Counted from the stretch's first letter, positions 1-13,168 are shown. The stretch: DNA of 64,000 nt from Serpula lacrymans var. lacrymans S7.9 (GCF_000218685.1 NW_006763304.1:615269-679268), one strand, 5' to 3'. The notes: a model not told the origin generated them from the sequence alone. Translations and numbers: made by a program.

Positions 1-1875
1 AAATTCGCTGAACCGGTCCGCATCGGCTTCTTCCGGGAGATAGCACAAGTATGCCATATCGAGTAATCACGATCAGGAGCCCGACCCAGTGCCTCCTCGT
101 TTCTGGCCCTGGCATTCATTTTCCAGCATGAGTCTCCCTCTTCAAGATAGAATTCAGATCTCAACCTCTTTTCAGAAGAAGGCCACAGCTAGTTACAGTC
201 CGTCTGAGATACGAATAAAGATGTCTGAGACGGATCATCTGTCGACATTTCAAGTTGTGGCTGACTATCTGTTCACGGCGCTCAGCGTACTTGTCCACTT
301 TCGGCCTTGGGATTATGTAGATGCTGGTCACCTGTTCATTTATCGCATACGTCGGAGTGCGACTGCGAACAGCGACTTGACAAGTCATAAAGCTCCTTCA
401 GATCGGTCCAGGGAACACAAGGGACCAACGCTGGGAAAGCTACCGAGGGTTTTCCATGTTTGAGCTCCTGTCTCCGCGGACTTATACCACGCATAAACGC
501 GTTGTGATATATTGCCCTCTCCTCATGCTTCAATGGCGATGTTACCATTCGATATGCTGGGCCGTGAAGCGACAGGCACTAGAACCGAAAAGTAACCCAT
601 AACGAAGAATCAAACTTTGTCCCCAGCTTTGGAGATACCAGAAGTCTAGCTGCGGAGCGAGGAAACAGCCGTTGGTGCAACAAGTTTGTGTGAATATATG
701 GCCTATCTTGCCAAATGGCTTTTGCAATATGACGCGCTATGTGGATCGCGATGGCGAGCTAAAAATGGGAAATCAAAGCAGCAATTGTTTTATTCCGATT
801 TTCAAACTATCCCAAGTGTCAAGAGACTGAGTCACGGTCTTTGACTGGATATCAGTCCGCTAGTACAACAACGTAGTACCGTGACACTTACCTCAGCCTG
901 GATAAATCCTGGAGAAAAAAGAAGGAGTCCTGAATCCCGTAACTGAAGGACAGGCAATTGGAAATGATGGAGAGGTAATGGCACCATTCAGATAGAAGTT
1001 CATCAGTTAATAATATCCGTGCGTAAGGAGCTCTACTATTGGAACTCTCAGGTCTGAAAATCGTACAGCAAGAAGAGCTTTCGTGAAGCCCCGGAATGCA
1101 ATGAACTTCGGGTATACTGGGAGCCGAACAATCCGAGTCGACTAGACAGATTTGAAAACCATCTTTATGGATTTACACGTACCAAATACGCATCATGATT
1201 GCATATGCATCGTGGTTGAGCGCTGAGCGCTGAGCACTCGGTCTGACCACCGAAAGTCGAGCTTGGACTTGAGGAACCGTCTTGCCAGCTTCGTTAAGGG
1301 CCAGCGAAGACTACGTGTCTCTGTGATAAGGCACGAAGGTACGGAAGCTGCGATGCGATACTGAAAAACAATCGTATTGGCAGATTACACGAAATGCTGA
1401 AGGGCATCACGAACCGAATGCTTCCCAGTAACACATGCACAATTAGTCTCTTGATACGTTCAGAGGGAAGTTCGGAATACTGCTAAGATTGACTAGCCCT
1501 CGGAGCACAACATAGGGGGTACCCTCTATCACTCCCAAGGCTAAGCCTTCTCGAACAACAGGAGGAATCCGTTATTAAATTTCCTTTGCGGTTTAGCACC
1601 CTTCAATTTCGTGGCGTGTGTAGGCCCGATGTGCAACGTACCGTTCACGAAGGTAAGTATCCACAGAGAAAGATGCGTATATAGGATAGATCTGCAATTT
1701 GCTATAGTTGGGTAACCAGGTGCACATATAGTTATAGCTTCTTCCGAAATAGACTCGTCATAGGCAGCTGCCCACCTCCGGTATGGGTGGAGTAGAAAAT
1801 CGAAATATTAACATTGTTCTATAGGGCGCATGAGTAATTGCATAAGTAAACTATCTCAGTCGGCGATGAACTGAC
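1..1875. other. No gene recognised at left edge
   Basis: I find no coding region here that I can support. Open frames on both strands are short (under about 125 codons) and show no familiar motif. Several minus-strand stretches (about 160-390 and 336-548) read without stops but match no family I know. A gene cut by the left edge cannot be excluded. Confidence 0.4.
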
Positions 1876-2394
1876 CTTGCAGGTTCCTGGATAGAGACTG
1901 GACTCCCAATAATATGGTTCTTGATTGTCCGAATGAGAGTCATTGGCAGCGACAAAACCCTGAATGGTATCGTATCACCGAGGATCTGAACAGTCACAGG
2001 CTAAAACATGAATTCATGTAAATGAAATTCGAATTCACAGCAAGCTCACCTTCACCAGCAACTCGGGAGCCTCCACCTGCACTGCATAACCTCCGAGTCA
2101 GTTTTTGTGTAACATCATGTTAGATATGGAACACGCGTCAGCTGATAGTAGCCTCGTGTACATAGAAACCATCACCCCAGTAGCCTAAACATCGCAATTC
2201 CTGAATTCAATCGTTATCGATCTGAATCCAGCTCGCACCTGCACCGCGGCGACAGTAAACGTCAAAAGAGGTAGATCGTATCCTTCCGTTTCTTCCCTCG
2301 GTATAAACTCTCCCAACACGCCGATCCAAAATGAGGTCTCCAGTGAATAGTCTTTAGACCAGTACCCCAAGATAAGAAACTCAAGGACTATCAA
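1876..2394 (-). CDS. Coding-like exons of an unidentified protein
   Basis: Three minus-strand blocks join in frame with good splice signals. The first ends at about 2237 in FTVAAVQ, the second is a 27-nt exon (2076-2050, VEAPELLVK), and the third is 2000-1876, reading PVTVQILGDTIPF and onward to SIQEPA, then a gtcagt donor. The joined peptide has an even, protein-like composition with alternating hydrophobic positions. I recognise no family, and neither the start nor the stop is found. It lies just downstream of the isochorismatase gene on the same strand and could be a separate small gene or chance open frames. Only the splice-frame agreement supports it. Confidence 0.3.
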
Positions 2395-2585
2395 GGTTCT
2401 CGGGCAATAAGGTCATGCACCAGCACTGCCAGCCAGACTGCAAGTGCGATCGTACGGCAATCACAACCATTATGATTGTACGAAGCCAAAACAAAGTCGA
2501 TCTGTAACAATGCTCCTTATGATGGTATCTGCCTGGTTTCTTCGCCACTACTCCCCAACACATGGCTGCCTTACGGTACGACTTT

Positions 2586-3765
2586 TCATGAATATACTGC
2601 GTTGATGATTCTTCCCGTGTCAGTAACGAAACCATATGACTGCGGATAACGTTGAGGGGTTGCTGGACTGATATGCTATTCGGTACTCACATTTCCAGCG
2701 TTGTAAATAACATTCTCCAACCCACCCGTCGGAGACGTGGTTGCAATAGTATCCTGCACTACTACACAATCGTACCCTCTAAAATACGCATCGACCAGCG
2801 TCCCTAACACGCACTACAGATTCTTCAGATGGCTTTAGGGTGTCGCATAAACTTGAACACTACCTGATCTGCATTGACACCTGCAAAAAACAGCGTGTTT
2901 ATCCCATTCTCCTGAAGATAGAGATCTAGACCACTTTGGTAACCCCACAGCCCACTCATCCTTGTGAATTTGAACACGTTTAGTCAGGTGATAACAAGAC
3001 AAAATATATACCGAATATCGACCTGTTTTTATGAATCCAAACATCGGTTCCGGCCTCCTTACCCTCGAGATACTCCTCTTGAAGGGAACCGTAAAGCTCC
3101 GAATTATATTCATCTCTCATCAATAATCTGCCAAAGTTTTCGGGGAGCTGGGAGCCAAACCCGCCCCTTCCATTTTTTCTAAAGCCACGTGCAAGAGATG
3201 GAGGGATGGTGTCCAATTCATGCTCTGTAAGCCCCCAATTCCTAATCATTGTTATCAGTGATACGTGCATTCATCGGATGCGTGTTCGTCTTACACCCAA
3301 AGAATCTTGACACCTTGCGATCGAAGAGCTGGAAGGACCTTGAGAAGGGGGTTTACACATTCGAGCCCTGTAGGGTGGTCCCGTAAGGATGGATGGAGGA
3401 AAAAACTAGCGGTAATCGTTAGGATAAGAGAATTGGAAATGAGCTTGGCGCGAGTACTTTTGCATGTCAATAATCACAATAGCACTGGATGTTTTGTCAA
3501 TTCTGATCATGCGCTCGCGATCGACAGGGATATCTAATTGACTGGGAAGCACTGCTGGAGGTGCGATAGGTCCATGTGTCGCATCGTTGTCAACATGTCG
3601 AGAACGAGATACATCCACCAAGCCTGAGGGATACTCGACCCAAAACGATGCTGCGTTTCCGTACTCTACAGCCTTGTCAACCTTTGGACGAGTCGCCATA
3701 CCGAGGATTGGAGTATCGTGAATGGGAACTATGGACATGGACTCTGAGAATGGATCAATGGACAC
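2586..3765 (-). CDS. Isochorismatase-like cysteine hydrolase
   Basis: The product belongs to the isochorismatase/nicotinamidase fold, a cytosolic cysteine hydrolase acting on small amides or enol ethers; the substrate is not predictable. Six exons join in frame: 3765-3458, 3405-3296, 3241-3023, 2960-2864, 2813-2691 and 2639-2586. The joins recreate family landmarks: AIVIIDMQNFF with the catalytic Asp, WVNWGLTEHEL, WIHKNRMSG with the catalytic Lys, and GVNADQCVLGT with the nucleophilic Cys. The C-terminal part reads YDCVVVQDTIATTSP and ends GFVTDTGRIINAVYS. Introns are 46-63 nt. The length (about 290 residues) fits fungal members that carry an N-terminal extension. The start at 3765 is the first ATG in frame; a second Met nine codons on is possible. 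The catalytic triad is complete, so the gene looks functional. Confidence 0.9.
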
Positions 3766-4351
3766 GATAACTTATAATATTCAAGCGTACCTTTTTCGTG
3801 AATGGCAGCCTGGGATATCTTGGCGCGCAACGGGACTCGAGCTGCATGGAGAGATAAGTGTCAAGTCACATAATGTTTCCAATAATAAGCACCGGGATTG
3901 ATAAACCGAGGCCATGAATCTAGATTAGTGAATTCAACGAGTGAAAGTCTGCTTTCAAGAATGTATATGCAAGCTAACAAAGAAAGAGCCTGAAGAGGTC
4001 ATGGAAGTGGTATGCATTCATTGCACTGAACCTGTGAATGCCATACATGCGATGCGATTACGCGAGTAGAAGAAAACCATGCACACACACATGTGTGAAT
4101 CATAGTATGACATCTGACTGACAAAGTCGGCTTGAGAGACATGTTTGAGTGAAGACACGGATATATTGGGTCACGGAACTGACCTTGAGTGTACAGTCTC
4201 GTCATCCCTGAGATTACTGATGTGATTCGAGGGGATCGTCTCATAGTTCGACCAAGCCTATCCCCGAAACTTCTCTATGCTTTATAAAGAATCATAGTGC
4301 TAATAAAATAAACATGATGATGACAAATACGAAGATAAATACTGGGCAACC
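3766..4351. other. Intergenic, nothing recognised
   Basis: AT-rich spacer between the 3' end of the F-box gene and the 5' end of the isochorismatase gene, both on the minus strand. It should contain the isochorismatase promoter. I see no repeat, RNA gene or conserved frame. Confidence 0.6.
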
Positions 4352-6253
4352 TCAATGAGAAAGTAAAGCACTCTGAGTATAAAACTCATCGAATTCAAGA
4401 TCATTAAAAGCGCCACCAGGCGCATAAGGATCCCCGTCGTCTGATTCATCATCCATCTCCCAGTCGAGATCTGTATACATCTCAGCAACAGAAAACTTAG
4501 CGTTTCCACACATGTCCACCATTATATCCAATGCCTCGGGTGGAATCTCGCTGGTGAAATGCAACGCAATATTACACGTGTTGGATACTCCATGCCTGGT
4601 CCTTTCGCTCATCACGAAACCCACGGTATGATGCGCGTCGTTGCTAGCTCCAAAAACTTGAAGCGAGTCTATGTCGGGACATGGGACAGTCACTATGGTT
4701 CCGACTTCGGAGTCATGCAAAAGTTGCGATGGTAGCAGTGCTTCGAGAGCATGGATGGGAGTGTGTGAGAACGATAATCGTCGCAGTTTCGGTAACCCCT
4801 GAAAAAGATCCTTAAAAGGATCTGGGCATGCCTTGACTCGATTAAGAGTCAAATGCTCCAACAAGGGAAAAGGTGGATTATGCTTTGTAGACGAGCTCGA
4901 TTGAAATGTTAAACTTTCCAGGCCGTGACTGCCGCTGGATATAGCTGACGTGTAGAAATGGTCCTCGGAAAAACCACGCCCACAGTAAGCCAACAGACAA
5001 CCACTATCTTCTTCTACCGGATTAGCTGGATGCATTCCGTCTTCGATCACCAACGTCTTCAAACTAGGGGCGTGAATGAGGCTAAGGACTTTGGTCGCTT
5101 CTCCAGCATCGTTATATGCCAGCACTATTTCCTCCAGTAAAGGAAGGCTGATAGGTTCCTCCGAATCTCCGTTCTCCCTCTCCTCTGCATTAGACCGGGG
5201 GCCGGAGATCTTTATGACTAATTTTCGCATGTCGGGGCATGCTCTAAGGATACGATGGAATTCATCGTGGCTAGGTCGAACATCGGGGCAATGATACGAA
5301 AGCTCAAGAGTTTGTAAGCCGTAACTAGCTTTGTGGTCACGGGCGGCCGTAGAGGAACCAGAAAGGAGATGAGATAGCGTGCTCCAATTCACATGGACGC
5401 CAGATAGTGTCAGGCTTCGCAACCGCGGCAAAAGATTCATAGGCAACTGAAGATCGACATCTTCTCCAAATAAGGCGGTGAAAGGAGCATATACTGGATC
5501 CTTGAGATGACGAGGAGTGAATTCGGGAGCATGACTGATGAATTCATTGCAACGCATAAGTGTAAGTTTCTCGAGAAGGGGTGCACCGATCGGTGTGGGT
5601 GAAGCCGCTCCAAGTGGGATAGGAGCTGCCGTACTGCCAAGGCGTCTCACGGCAGCATACATTGGTGCCCAAGTATCAGTGAGGATTGCCAGTGAACGCC
5701 ATTTATGTAAATGGGGAAACAAGACGTCGAGAATCTGAGTCATGAACTTTGAGCGAAAAGGGTGTTCGCAAGAGTTAGGGTAAAGTTCATATCCATACTC
5801 CCTGATATATTCCATCAGCCCTCGTGATTTGTCTGCACTAAAAGAAACTCACTCTGACTCTGAAAAGTCCCAATCTGGATCGCGAGCGTCGATAAGGATG
5901 TCGAGAGGTAGATTGCGCGCTCGAACGAGATGGGTAACAAGACGTCGCATGTCTATGATATCAGTTCCGTCGGAATAGGCGACATCGTCTACAGTTATGC
6001 AGAGAGATGTCCATATGGATGGTGTTGATAAAGCTACATTCCTCCAGTGTCGGCTCACTGAAGCAAGTGTCGTTGGGATGGTGACACTTTCAGGATTAAA
6101 CGGGGAGTCTTGGTGGTGATCGTCAGGTTTCAATTCAGCATACGCATGTGTACTGAGGTTGAAAACATGAGAAAGAAGCTCGACAGGAAGAGTATTGATT
6201 GGAATGGCGGGGTGGCTCAGTGGGTGTGCAAATCCAGTTCGCATGCTGGGCAA
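4352..6253 (-). CDS. F-box domain protein with leucine-rich C-terminal region
   Basis: This is one of the large basidiomycete family of F-box proteins, expected to bring substrates to SCF ubiquitin ligases. Two exons (6253-5853 and 5801-4352) give a 616-residue protein. The F-box lies at about residues 16-75: INTLPVELLSHVF, then LASVSRHWRNVALSTPSIW. The C-terminal 480 residues carry irregular leucine-rich segments (PLLEKLTLMRC, LRSLTLSGVHV, LQTLELSYHC, PLLEEIVLAY, PLLEHLTLNRV, LRRLSFSHTPI) typical of the substrate-binding half. The single intron is 51 nt with a ctgat branch-like motif 12 nt before its AG. It is a multiple of three, but retention puts a stop at its first full codon. The target is unknown. 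Confidence 0.87.
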
Positions 6254-6774
6254 GGTATTAACTGGTTTTTTTCTCCACTTTGTAGGAGGTTATATAGCTC
6301 GAGAGTGAGACGGTTGCGAAAGCGACGCTGAGAAGGCGACGAGTCTCCAAGGACAGGAGGAAACAAAAAGGTGGGGGAAATGGATGTAATGAGACATTTG
6401 GGCGATAGATGTAGGGCCTCTTCCTTTGTCTAAGACCGATATGATAACAAAAGAGAAAGAAGATTCGGTTTGATCCAGTCATGGGACACGCCTGCGTTAT
6501 TGTTTCGGCTCCAACCGTCAAACTATCGGCTATTTACAGCTATCCGTCAATTGTGCGGGTCACACACCCTGCTGGTGTTGGTCCTACTAAACTATGTACA
6601 AGTTACCTAGTCCATGCAGTAATAATATGGAAATATAAGAAGAGTACCAGTTGAATCCTAAAGGTCGGGTGAGGAAAGGAGCGATGAGTACAACAGTGGT
6701 GCAAAATTCTCTTCCTTGGATCAGTACAGTATAGCATTCTATAAAACAAAAACGCGCCACAAAAAAGCTTGGGT
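6254..6774. other. Intergenic, promoter of the F-box gene
   Basis: Spacer between the 3' end of the flippase gene and the start of the F-box gene, both on the minus strand. No gene, repeat or RNA structure was recognised. Confidence 0.6.
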
Positions 6775-9700
6775 TTATATAGCCCGAGGCCCGTTCCACG
6801 ATAGCGAGCTTTCTGGCCGGAATTCTGGATCAGCCTCATAACCAGCCTGATTGCCGCCCTCCTCTACATGAGGAGGTCCGGCCCCGTGCAAAACAATATG
6901 AGGCGGCTCAGTCTCGTTGGTAAGAGGGTAACCTGCCTGGCCTGGGTCAGGAGCCAGATATTGAGGTGGATAATGATTTGGTGGACTTCGCACACGCATC
7001 TCGAACGACTCCGGGACTGCCGCTGAAGGATACGGGGCCCTCATCTGACGATTTGAAGCAAAATTTTGGTCTGGTATAGGCAACGATCCACTAGAAGATC
7101 CAGAAACACCAGGAGTCAAGATTCCAGGCGGTCGTTGTGGAGACAATCCGCTGCTAACTTCTCCAGACGGGTATCGATACATAGGTGATGGTTGAGGAGA
7201 AGGTGGTGGAATATCGGATACGGAGTAATAAGAGGGGTTAGGCGAGTCTGATATTGGAGCATGGATCGTCTCCGTTGACTGATAGTCCTTTGGAGGTACA
7301 ACCAGGCCAGAGGTGTAATATGGAGAATTTAAATTTTCAAGCGACTCGTCCACTTGACTTAAAGGAGGAGTGCTAGCGTATCCAACCGTATTCTGGTTCC
7401 TTAGAATGATTTCGCTATCGGCTGGACTCCTAGTCAAGGCTGGCTCGTAGACAGGATGTAGATTCGAAACCTCCGAGACCGAACGAGCATGGGGCTCACG
7501 GAACATTGGAGCGTACTCGAGGTCCATTCCTTGCTTATTCTTAGACTCCTTCCGGTGTCGTATGCCAAGCCGGTCTTTTAAATCGCCGTCGACCCACATC
7601 TCACGTATAATCTCCTTGTCAAGAGGCATATAAACAGATCTGAAGAATTTGGCAAAAAAATGGGGTGCTAGACGTGGTGTTAGTTTACTGCAGCGTACTG
7701 AAAGCTGCTATGTCTTGCTTACCCAAAGCCACAAATATGGATAGAAGAACAGTTGACCAGAACGTGATGTTGCCAAACAGAACAATGACCTCATCATTGA
7801 AATCGCTTGTCTCAAAGAAGGAGTATATGACAATCCAAAGGAGCATGACCAGCGATGACCCAATAACAACGATCCACGTGATGACCGTCCAGCTGCAGAT
7901 ACACCCTTTGAGTCAACTCGAGAACCTCAATCAATCAGAGAAAAAGCTCACTAGTTGGTGTTGATGCCAACGTAGGTATTGGCAGCGAAGATTGCCGCAA
8001 CTGCCACAGTTGTTCCAAAGTCTGACAAGGAATCTATGCCTTTTCCATTCCATGATACGGCTAGCCCAAGTGTCCACACGAGATAGGGGATGAAGAATAC
8101 GACGACTGATTGATAGAGACCATCTAACATGTACAGCCAGAATTTGCTGCGAGTGTACTCCAAGCCCCTGATACCTCGAACATAAAGCTGCGGGAATGCC
8201 AATGCAGCCTTGGCATTGACATCTTGATCGAAAGCTGTGGAAAGCGTCAGCAAATGGTAACTCGAGCGTTAGCTTAGAACATACCTCCGAGAACAATCAC
8301 CGGGAGTGACGTGAACACAAGATTGTAAAGCAAGATAAAGGTATATTGATATAAGTACGTAGCATCGAAGCTAATAGGTTATGCATCAGCTTCAAGAAAC
8401 ACGGTACCTAGAATAAGAACAACTCACTCGCTGAAAGGAAGATACCAAAACAGTGGGATGGTCCAGATGATGTTCTGAATAAATGATTAGTTGGTTTGGT
8501 GTGCCAGAAAAGAAACCACATTCACCTTGTAGAAGAAATTGCTGTGCATGTCAGCGACTCGCTGATAAGACCAACGGCCATGGACGAGGAGCAATTTTGT
8601 GAGGAATCTGAATTGACCAAAGGCGTAATCGGAAGACATGGCAGCCTGAGAGCCTTCGTGACCTAGCAACCCACAACCTATATTAGCTTCTTGAATCATC
8701 GCAACGTCATTCGCGCCATCTCCAATGGATAGAGTCATAGCCTTCCGCCCCTCTTTCACCTGTAACAACCGAGAAAATGTGTGAGAACACCACATCTGAG
8801 GTGGTTGTCAGAGATACTTACAAGTTTAACGGCCAATGCCTTTTGAGCTGGAGATACACGACAGCATACAACGGTCTCACACTGCGTGCCAAGATTGAGA
8901 AAGAGTAACTTGAGCTCGGGAGAGAGGGCGTGTTGTAATGTGTCCCCGTCTATGACCACAGCGAAAGATGCCTGAGCACCGGGTACAAAGCCTCGATCGC
9001 GTGCATTAAAAGATGGCGGGCCAAGGACCGAAGCGATCTTATTCAAACCACCTTCTATTTGAGAACGAGCCTCATCTAGTGTGTCGGCTGATAAAATCAT
9101 GATTTCCATGTCTTTCTTGAGGAGGTTGCAACTAAAGCCTGTAAATTCAACATGTTAGTATATATCCTGGAAAGAACTTCTACTATCGATTACCTATTTC
9201 TATAGCAGTTTGCAGCTTGTCACCTACGCTTCAGCAAGTCAGTAAGAGACACAAGGTCAGCATCGAGGGAACTCGCCTGTAAGAATCCAGAGCTTGATGC
9301 CGGCCTGATGCAGCGTCTCTATGGCCTCTGGAACACCCTCTTGAAGTTTATCTTCTAGAGCAGTGGCACCGAGGATCATAAGCGAGTGTTCGATCTGAGC
9401 AGTCGCCTTGTCGATCTCCTCGTCGCGATTCTCGATAGAAGACGTTGCGTTATCATATACCCTTGACCAGTTCAAAAACTCTTCTTCAGAGACGTAGCGG
9501 TAAGCTATACAGAGTGTACGGAGCCCGCCATTGGCAAACGCCTCCATGTCCTTGTTTGTGCTCTCCTTGAGCGCTGGATCGTGGTCCGGGGCGAGTCGCT
9601 CGTAGATAACGCTGTCGGCTCCCTTGCAATAAAGGACAATTCGGCCATCGGGTGCGCGAACGAGGACACTCATCCGTTTCCTGGTACTATTGAATTCAAG

Positions 9701-12290
9701 TGTCCTCAAAAGAACATACCGCTCTGGTTGACCCATAACCTCAATGTCAATTCCATCTTTCGACTTGGCGACAAACGGGAATCCAAAGTCGCGAGCAGCT
9801 GCAACCAACGCGGCTTCGTCGGGAGACTCCGCCTTGTAATCCAGGTGATACGGTTGCTGCTGCGGCTCAGGCTTGTCGGACAGAACGGTGTGACATACAG
9901 CCAAAGCACGGAAGAAGGCGATGATGTGAGCACTTTGTTCCGAGGATCTGTCGACCAAATCTTCCGCGAGCTTGGGTGAAATGAGAGTGGCTTTCTCAGG
10001 TTGACCATAACGGTTCTTGAACATTCGTGTCAAGATCGACAACATGTCTTTCTTGAGGACACCGAGTTTACGAGACAATTCTTCAGGGTCAACGACATCG
10101 GCCCTTCCCTCCCTCGTCGCCGCTCCACGTTGGGCTTCTGTGACGCCTTCGCCGTAGGGAACGCCGTGAATAGAACATTTCTGGAACTCCATGACATTTT
10201 GCGTAAGCGTACCCGTCTTGTCTGAGAAGACGTATTCAATCTGGCCCAAGTCGTCCGAAATGCTCCACGTCTTCGGAACGCAAGTCGTGTCAAACGGCTT
10301 ATAGTACATGTCAAGGTCCTGCGCGATAAAGAAGGCCTGTATCGTCTTCACAATTTCGATGGAAATATACAATGAAACAGGAACAATATTTTGGAAAGCA
10401 ATCAAACAGGAACTGCAGGAAGATCAGCTGATGATATAAAGAGGATAAAGGAGATATTTACACAAAAGTGACAAGAGCATTCAATATGGCCGAGTTGGTG
10501 GCATCCACCCCCTGCTCGTAAATCCTGATGCTCGTGTCTTGTTGGTTGTCGAAGACTCCGTAGATCACGGCCGTTATGGTACACATGAGCACGAGGATTA
10601 TGAAATTGACTATCACGTTGAAATTTGTCTCCTTCTCAATCTTGGAACGCTTCGATGGCGTCTCGCCACCGTTCAGGTAGATCTTCGTGTCTGCACCTGT
10701 GAAGACAACCAGGCCTATAACCCATGCGGTATTGCGTACAGTACAACCACGGAGAAGAAGCTCGTTTAGGGTCACAGGCTCTTTCTTTTCTTCAGACGTA
10801 GAGGGATCAGTGTACCGCAAGACACCGTTGTATATATACAGGTTCTGGTGAGGGGGCTCCGAGTCAAGAACAAACGCTGACTTTTCGATGTCTTCCTCCG
10901 AAGTGATCGTGGTCGTCGCATGCAAAGATTTGCGAGGTTTGAGGTTCGTTTCGCCATCCAAGTTCTTGGTCTCCAAATAACACATGCCATCAGGGTCGGA
11001 ACTCGAAAGCACGACAATATCCGCTGGAACCTGATCGTTATCCCGTAGTAGCACCACATCACCAACTTCCAGCTTCTTCCAAAGTGTCCGTTCCCATCTA
11101 GCTGTCCCGCTCGTACGCTTTCTCCAATCCACCACACCTAATGATGACCGTGAAGGTATTGACTGTTGGTAATTCGAAAATGAGTTATTGTATTGTCCCC
11201 AACCTCCCAGCTCGTCCGTCGAAACAACCGGAGGATAGCTATGCGAATCAACGCTTTCTATATCCTCTAACCGTCTGCCACCAGCACCAAGCGGTGGACT
11301 CACAGATAGACTGAGACTGCTCTCGTTGACATCCGTGGTGCTTATACTGAAACGGTCGCCATCTGTACCTTTGCTCAACATGATCCTCATCCCTTCACCG
11401 GCTTCTTTCTCCCTAAGCTTCTGGACGCCCTTCGTGACCTTTCCAGGTGCATTTAATCCAAACATTTTCTCGTACCACATGCGAGAGTCTGTGGGTTGAT
11501 TGACGTTGCGCCATTGTCCGAGCTTTGTGACTGCGGAGGTGTTTACTTCTTCATCCAACCGTGCGCGACGATAATCTTCAATTCCATCCTTAACTCCAGT
11601 CACGACTAAGATAAATAGTAAAGGGAGCATGGCTGTTTGGGGAGATGACGCGCCGAACACGGGGAATACTGCAAGGTATCAGTTGAAAAACAATCAGATA
11701 AATGCTATAAAACTACCTTGAAAGATGACGAGTGCAAGGAAGTAAACATTGGATATACTGTTACACGCATTGAAGGCTGTAACTCGGTTCATTAAGACGA
11801 CACGTACCGATGAAATTGCTCGTATAAATTCTTCGGCAAAAACGAGAGCAGGGTGTATCCTTGAGATATGGATGAGGGATAATCAGAGGAGATATATGAA
11901 TGACTACTTACTGCTCGTCCGAATCTTATTCCGGCCATATCGAACCAGAGGCTCACCATGCTGGTCGACCTCCATAGCTGTTGGAAGCATATTGAGATAT
12001 ACATTTCTTCTTACTCCGGGTATTTGAGTAGCTGAGGAGGACACTTCTGGGAGAGAATCTGAGGTTTTTGGTCTCTTCTTGTCTGCATCACGATTCTTGC
12101 GAAAGAAGGACCTCTTCTTTCGCATTGTCTTTCTCCTCTCCGCGCGCTGTTCCGAGCGAATGGACTCTGCTATGGCAGAAGCAGCTGTGCGCACGGTGCG
12201 CAAGCGCAACTCTGGATCAATGGTTACATCGTTCTCGTCATCCGTGTCGAGGTATTCATCTGGATGAGGGTGTCGCCTGAGGAAAGACAT
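6775..12290 (-). CDS. DNF1: P4-type ATPase, Dnf1-like phospholipid flippase
   Basis: This is an aminophospholipid-translocating P-type ATPase of the Dnf1/Dnf2 class, acting in plasma and endosomal membranes with a Cdc50-family subunit. Well-fixed exons are 12290-11912, 11859-11808, 11757-11717, 11668-10462, 10412-9277, 9223-9194, 9139-8822 and 8759-8526, with more down to 6775. In order the protein shows [20 protein letters not shown], the actuator loop [28 protein letters not shown] in TM4, the phosphorylation loop [10 protein letters not shown], the nucleotide-binding [24 protein letters not shown], the hinge [13 protein letters not shown] and [12 protein letters not shown] low-complexity insert (about residues 200-300) precedes DGET. 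The C-terminal 280 residues are a disordered Pro/Ser-rich cytosolic tail from [15 protein letters not shown] onward. One intron (9276-9224) starts with GC. All catalytic motifs are intact. Confidence 0.95.
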
Positions 12291-12565
12291 GATGGTATCG
12301 AATTAGAAAGTAAGATAGTACGGCGATGCCAGAGTCCTGCGAAACCGAGAACCAGCACGGAAGGACGATAATGAAGAAGAAATGAGGATGCGGGCTAATA
12401 GCTTTGGAGAGAATATTCGCAGCGCTGTAGCTGTGCCCAGCGTGCTGTGTCTATTCAGGACTACAATCAGACATGACCCCAGCCACCATGCCCAGCAGAA
12501 ATACCCGACGGGTCAGTACTCCTCTGCACCCATCCAACCCTTCCTTGCATTCATTTTGACAATTC

Positions 12566-13168
12566 TTATGCGCTTATCTGGTTACTCTCTCTCATGTTCA
12601 TGTCGTCGCCCACCGCAACGTCAAGCATTCTCGGACCACCTTTAGACGCTCTGGTGTCCGAGGTCCGTCTCGTGTCCTGTGTAGGTGATCTCAAGGCGGC
12701 CTTCGCGCGCTCTTGTCTCTGTTTCAGTTGCAGCCTTGCTGCAGTGAGCCTGCTCGTGGTGGAGTTACTTGTTTTCCGTTGCAGAAGTACGACTTTCATT
12801 TCACTCAGAACCTTGCCTTGCGTTCCTAGTGTGTCTTTTCATTGGCATTGCGCACATTTCTCAATTGGCTAAACCCATTTTGATTCCTTGGCTATTTACA
12901 ATTTGCTGCGCTGACTGCGCCTGCTCTTGCGGAGGCTCAATGAGCGCTCCTACACCCTTGCTACCCGGGTTGTCAAATCTGAAGCCCCTATAAGGTGTGT
13001 CATTTGAATATGATACTGACGACGATGAAAAACTGATAAAGGTTGTTGAAGCTGTGTGAACTAGATCAAATACTCCGCCACATCAATTCTTGCTTGTAGA
13101 GTTCACCGATTTATCACTCAATACAAAGGCTGTTGTGTGAGCAACTCCTGAGCGAGATTGCCAACCAT
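12566..13168 (-). CDS. Small uncharacterised protein, possibly coiled coil
   Basis: I do not recognise the family. A consistent model starts at the ATG at 13168, which sits in a good initiation context (accATGg), and reads MVGNLAQELLTQQPL. It then joins a block of about 13000-12905 reading NDTPYRGFRFDNPGSKGVG and IEPPQEQAQSAQQI, and ends in 12799-12566, which reads MKVVLLQRKTSNSTTSRLTA and the charged, helix-prone LQLKQRQERAKAALRS. The last intron's border is unclear: the obvious tag acceptor does not match the donor phase, so an aag acceptor or a different donor may be used. It lies upstream of the flippase on the same strand. Confidence 0.5.

Noticed and set aside
1..160. Possible HET-domain gene fragment on the minus strand
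   Set aside because: A peptide reading AYLCYLPEEADADRF hints at it, but the frame does not extend and the usual flanking HET motifs are absent.
89..463. 124-codon plus-strand frame near the left edge
   Set aside because: No motif, biased composition and a competing open frame on the other strand; not better than chance.
5831..5852. A 15-21-nt ultra-short intron in the F-box gene
   Set aside because: Acceptors at tag or tgcag would also restore the frame, but such introns are too short for fungal splicing. A 51-nt intron with a branch-like motif and a proper AG explains the frame equally well.
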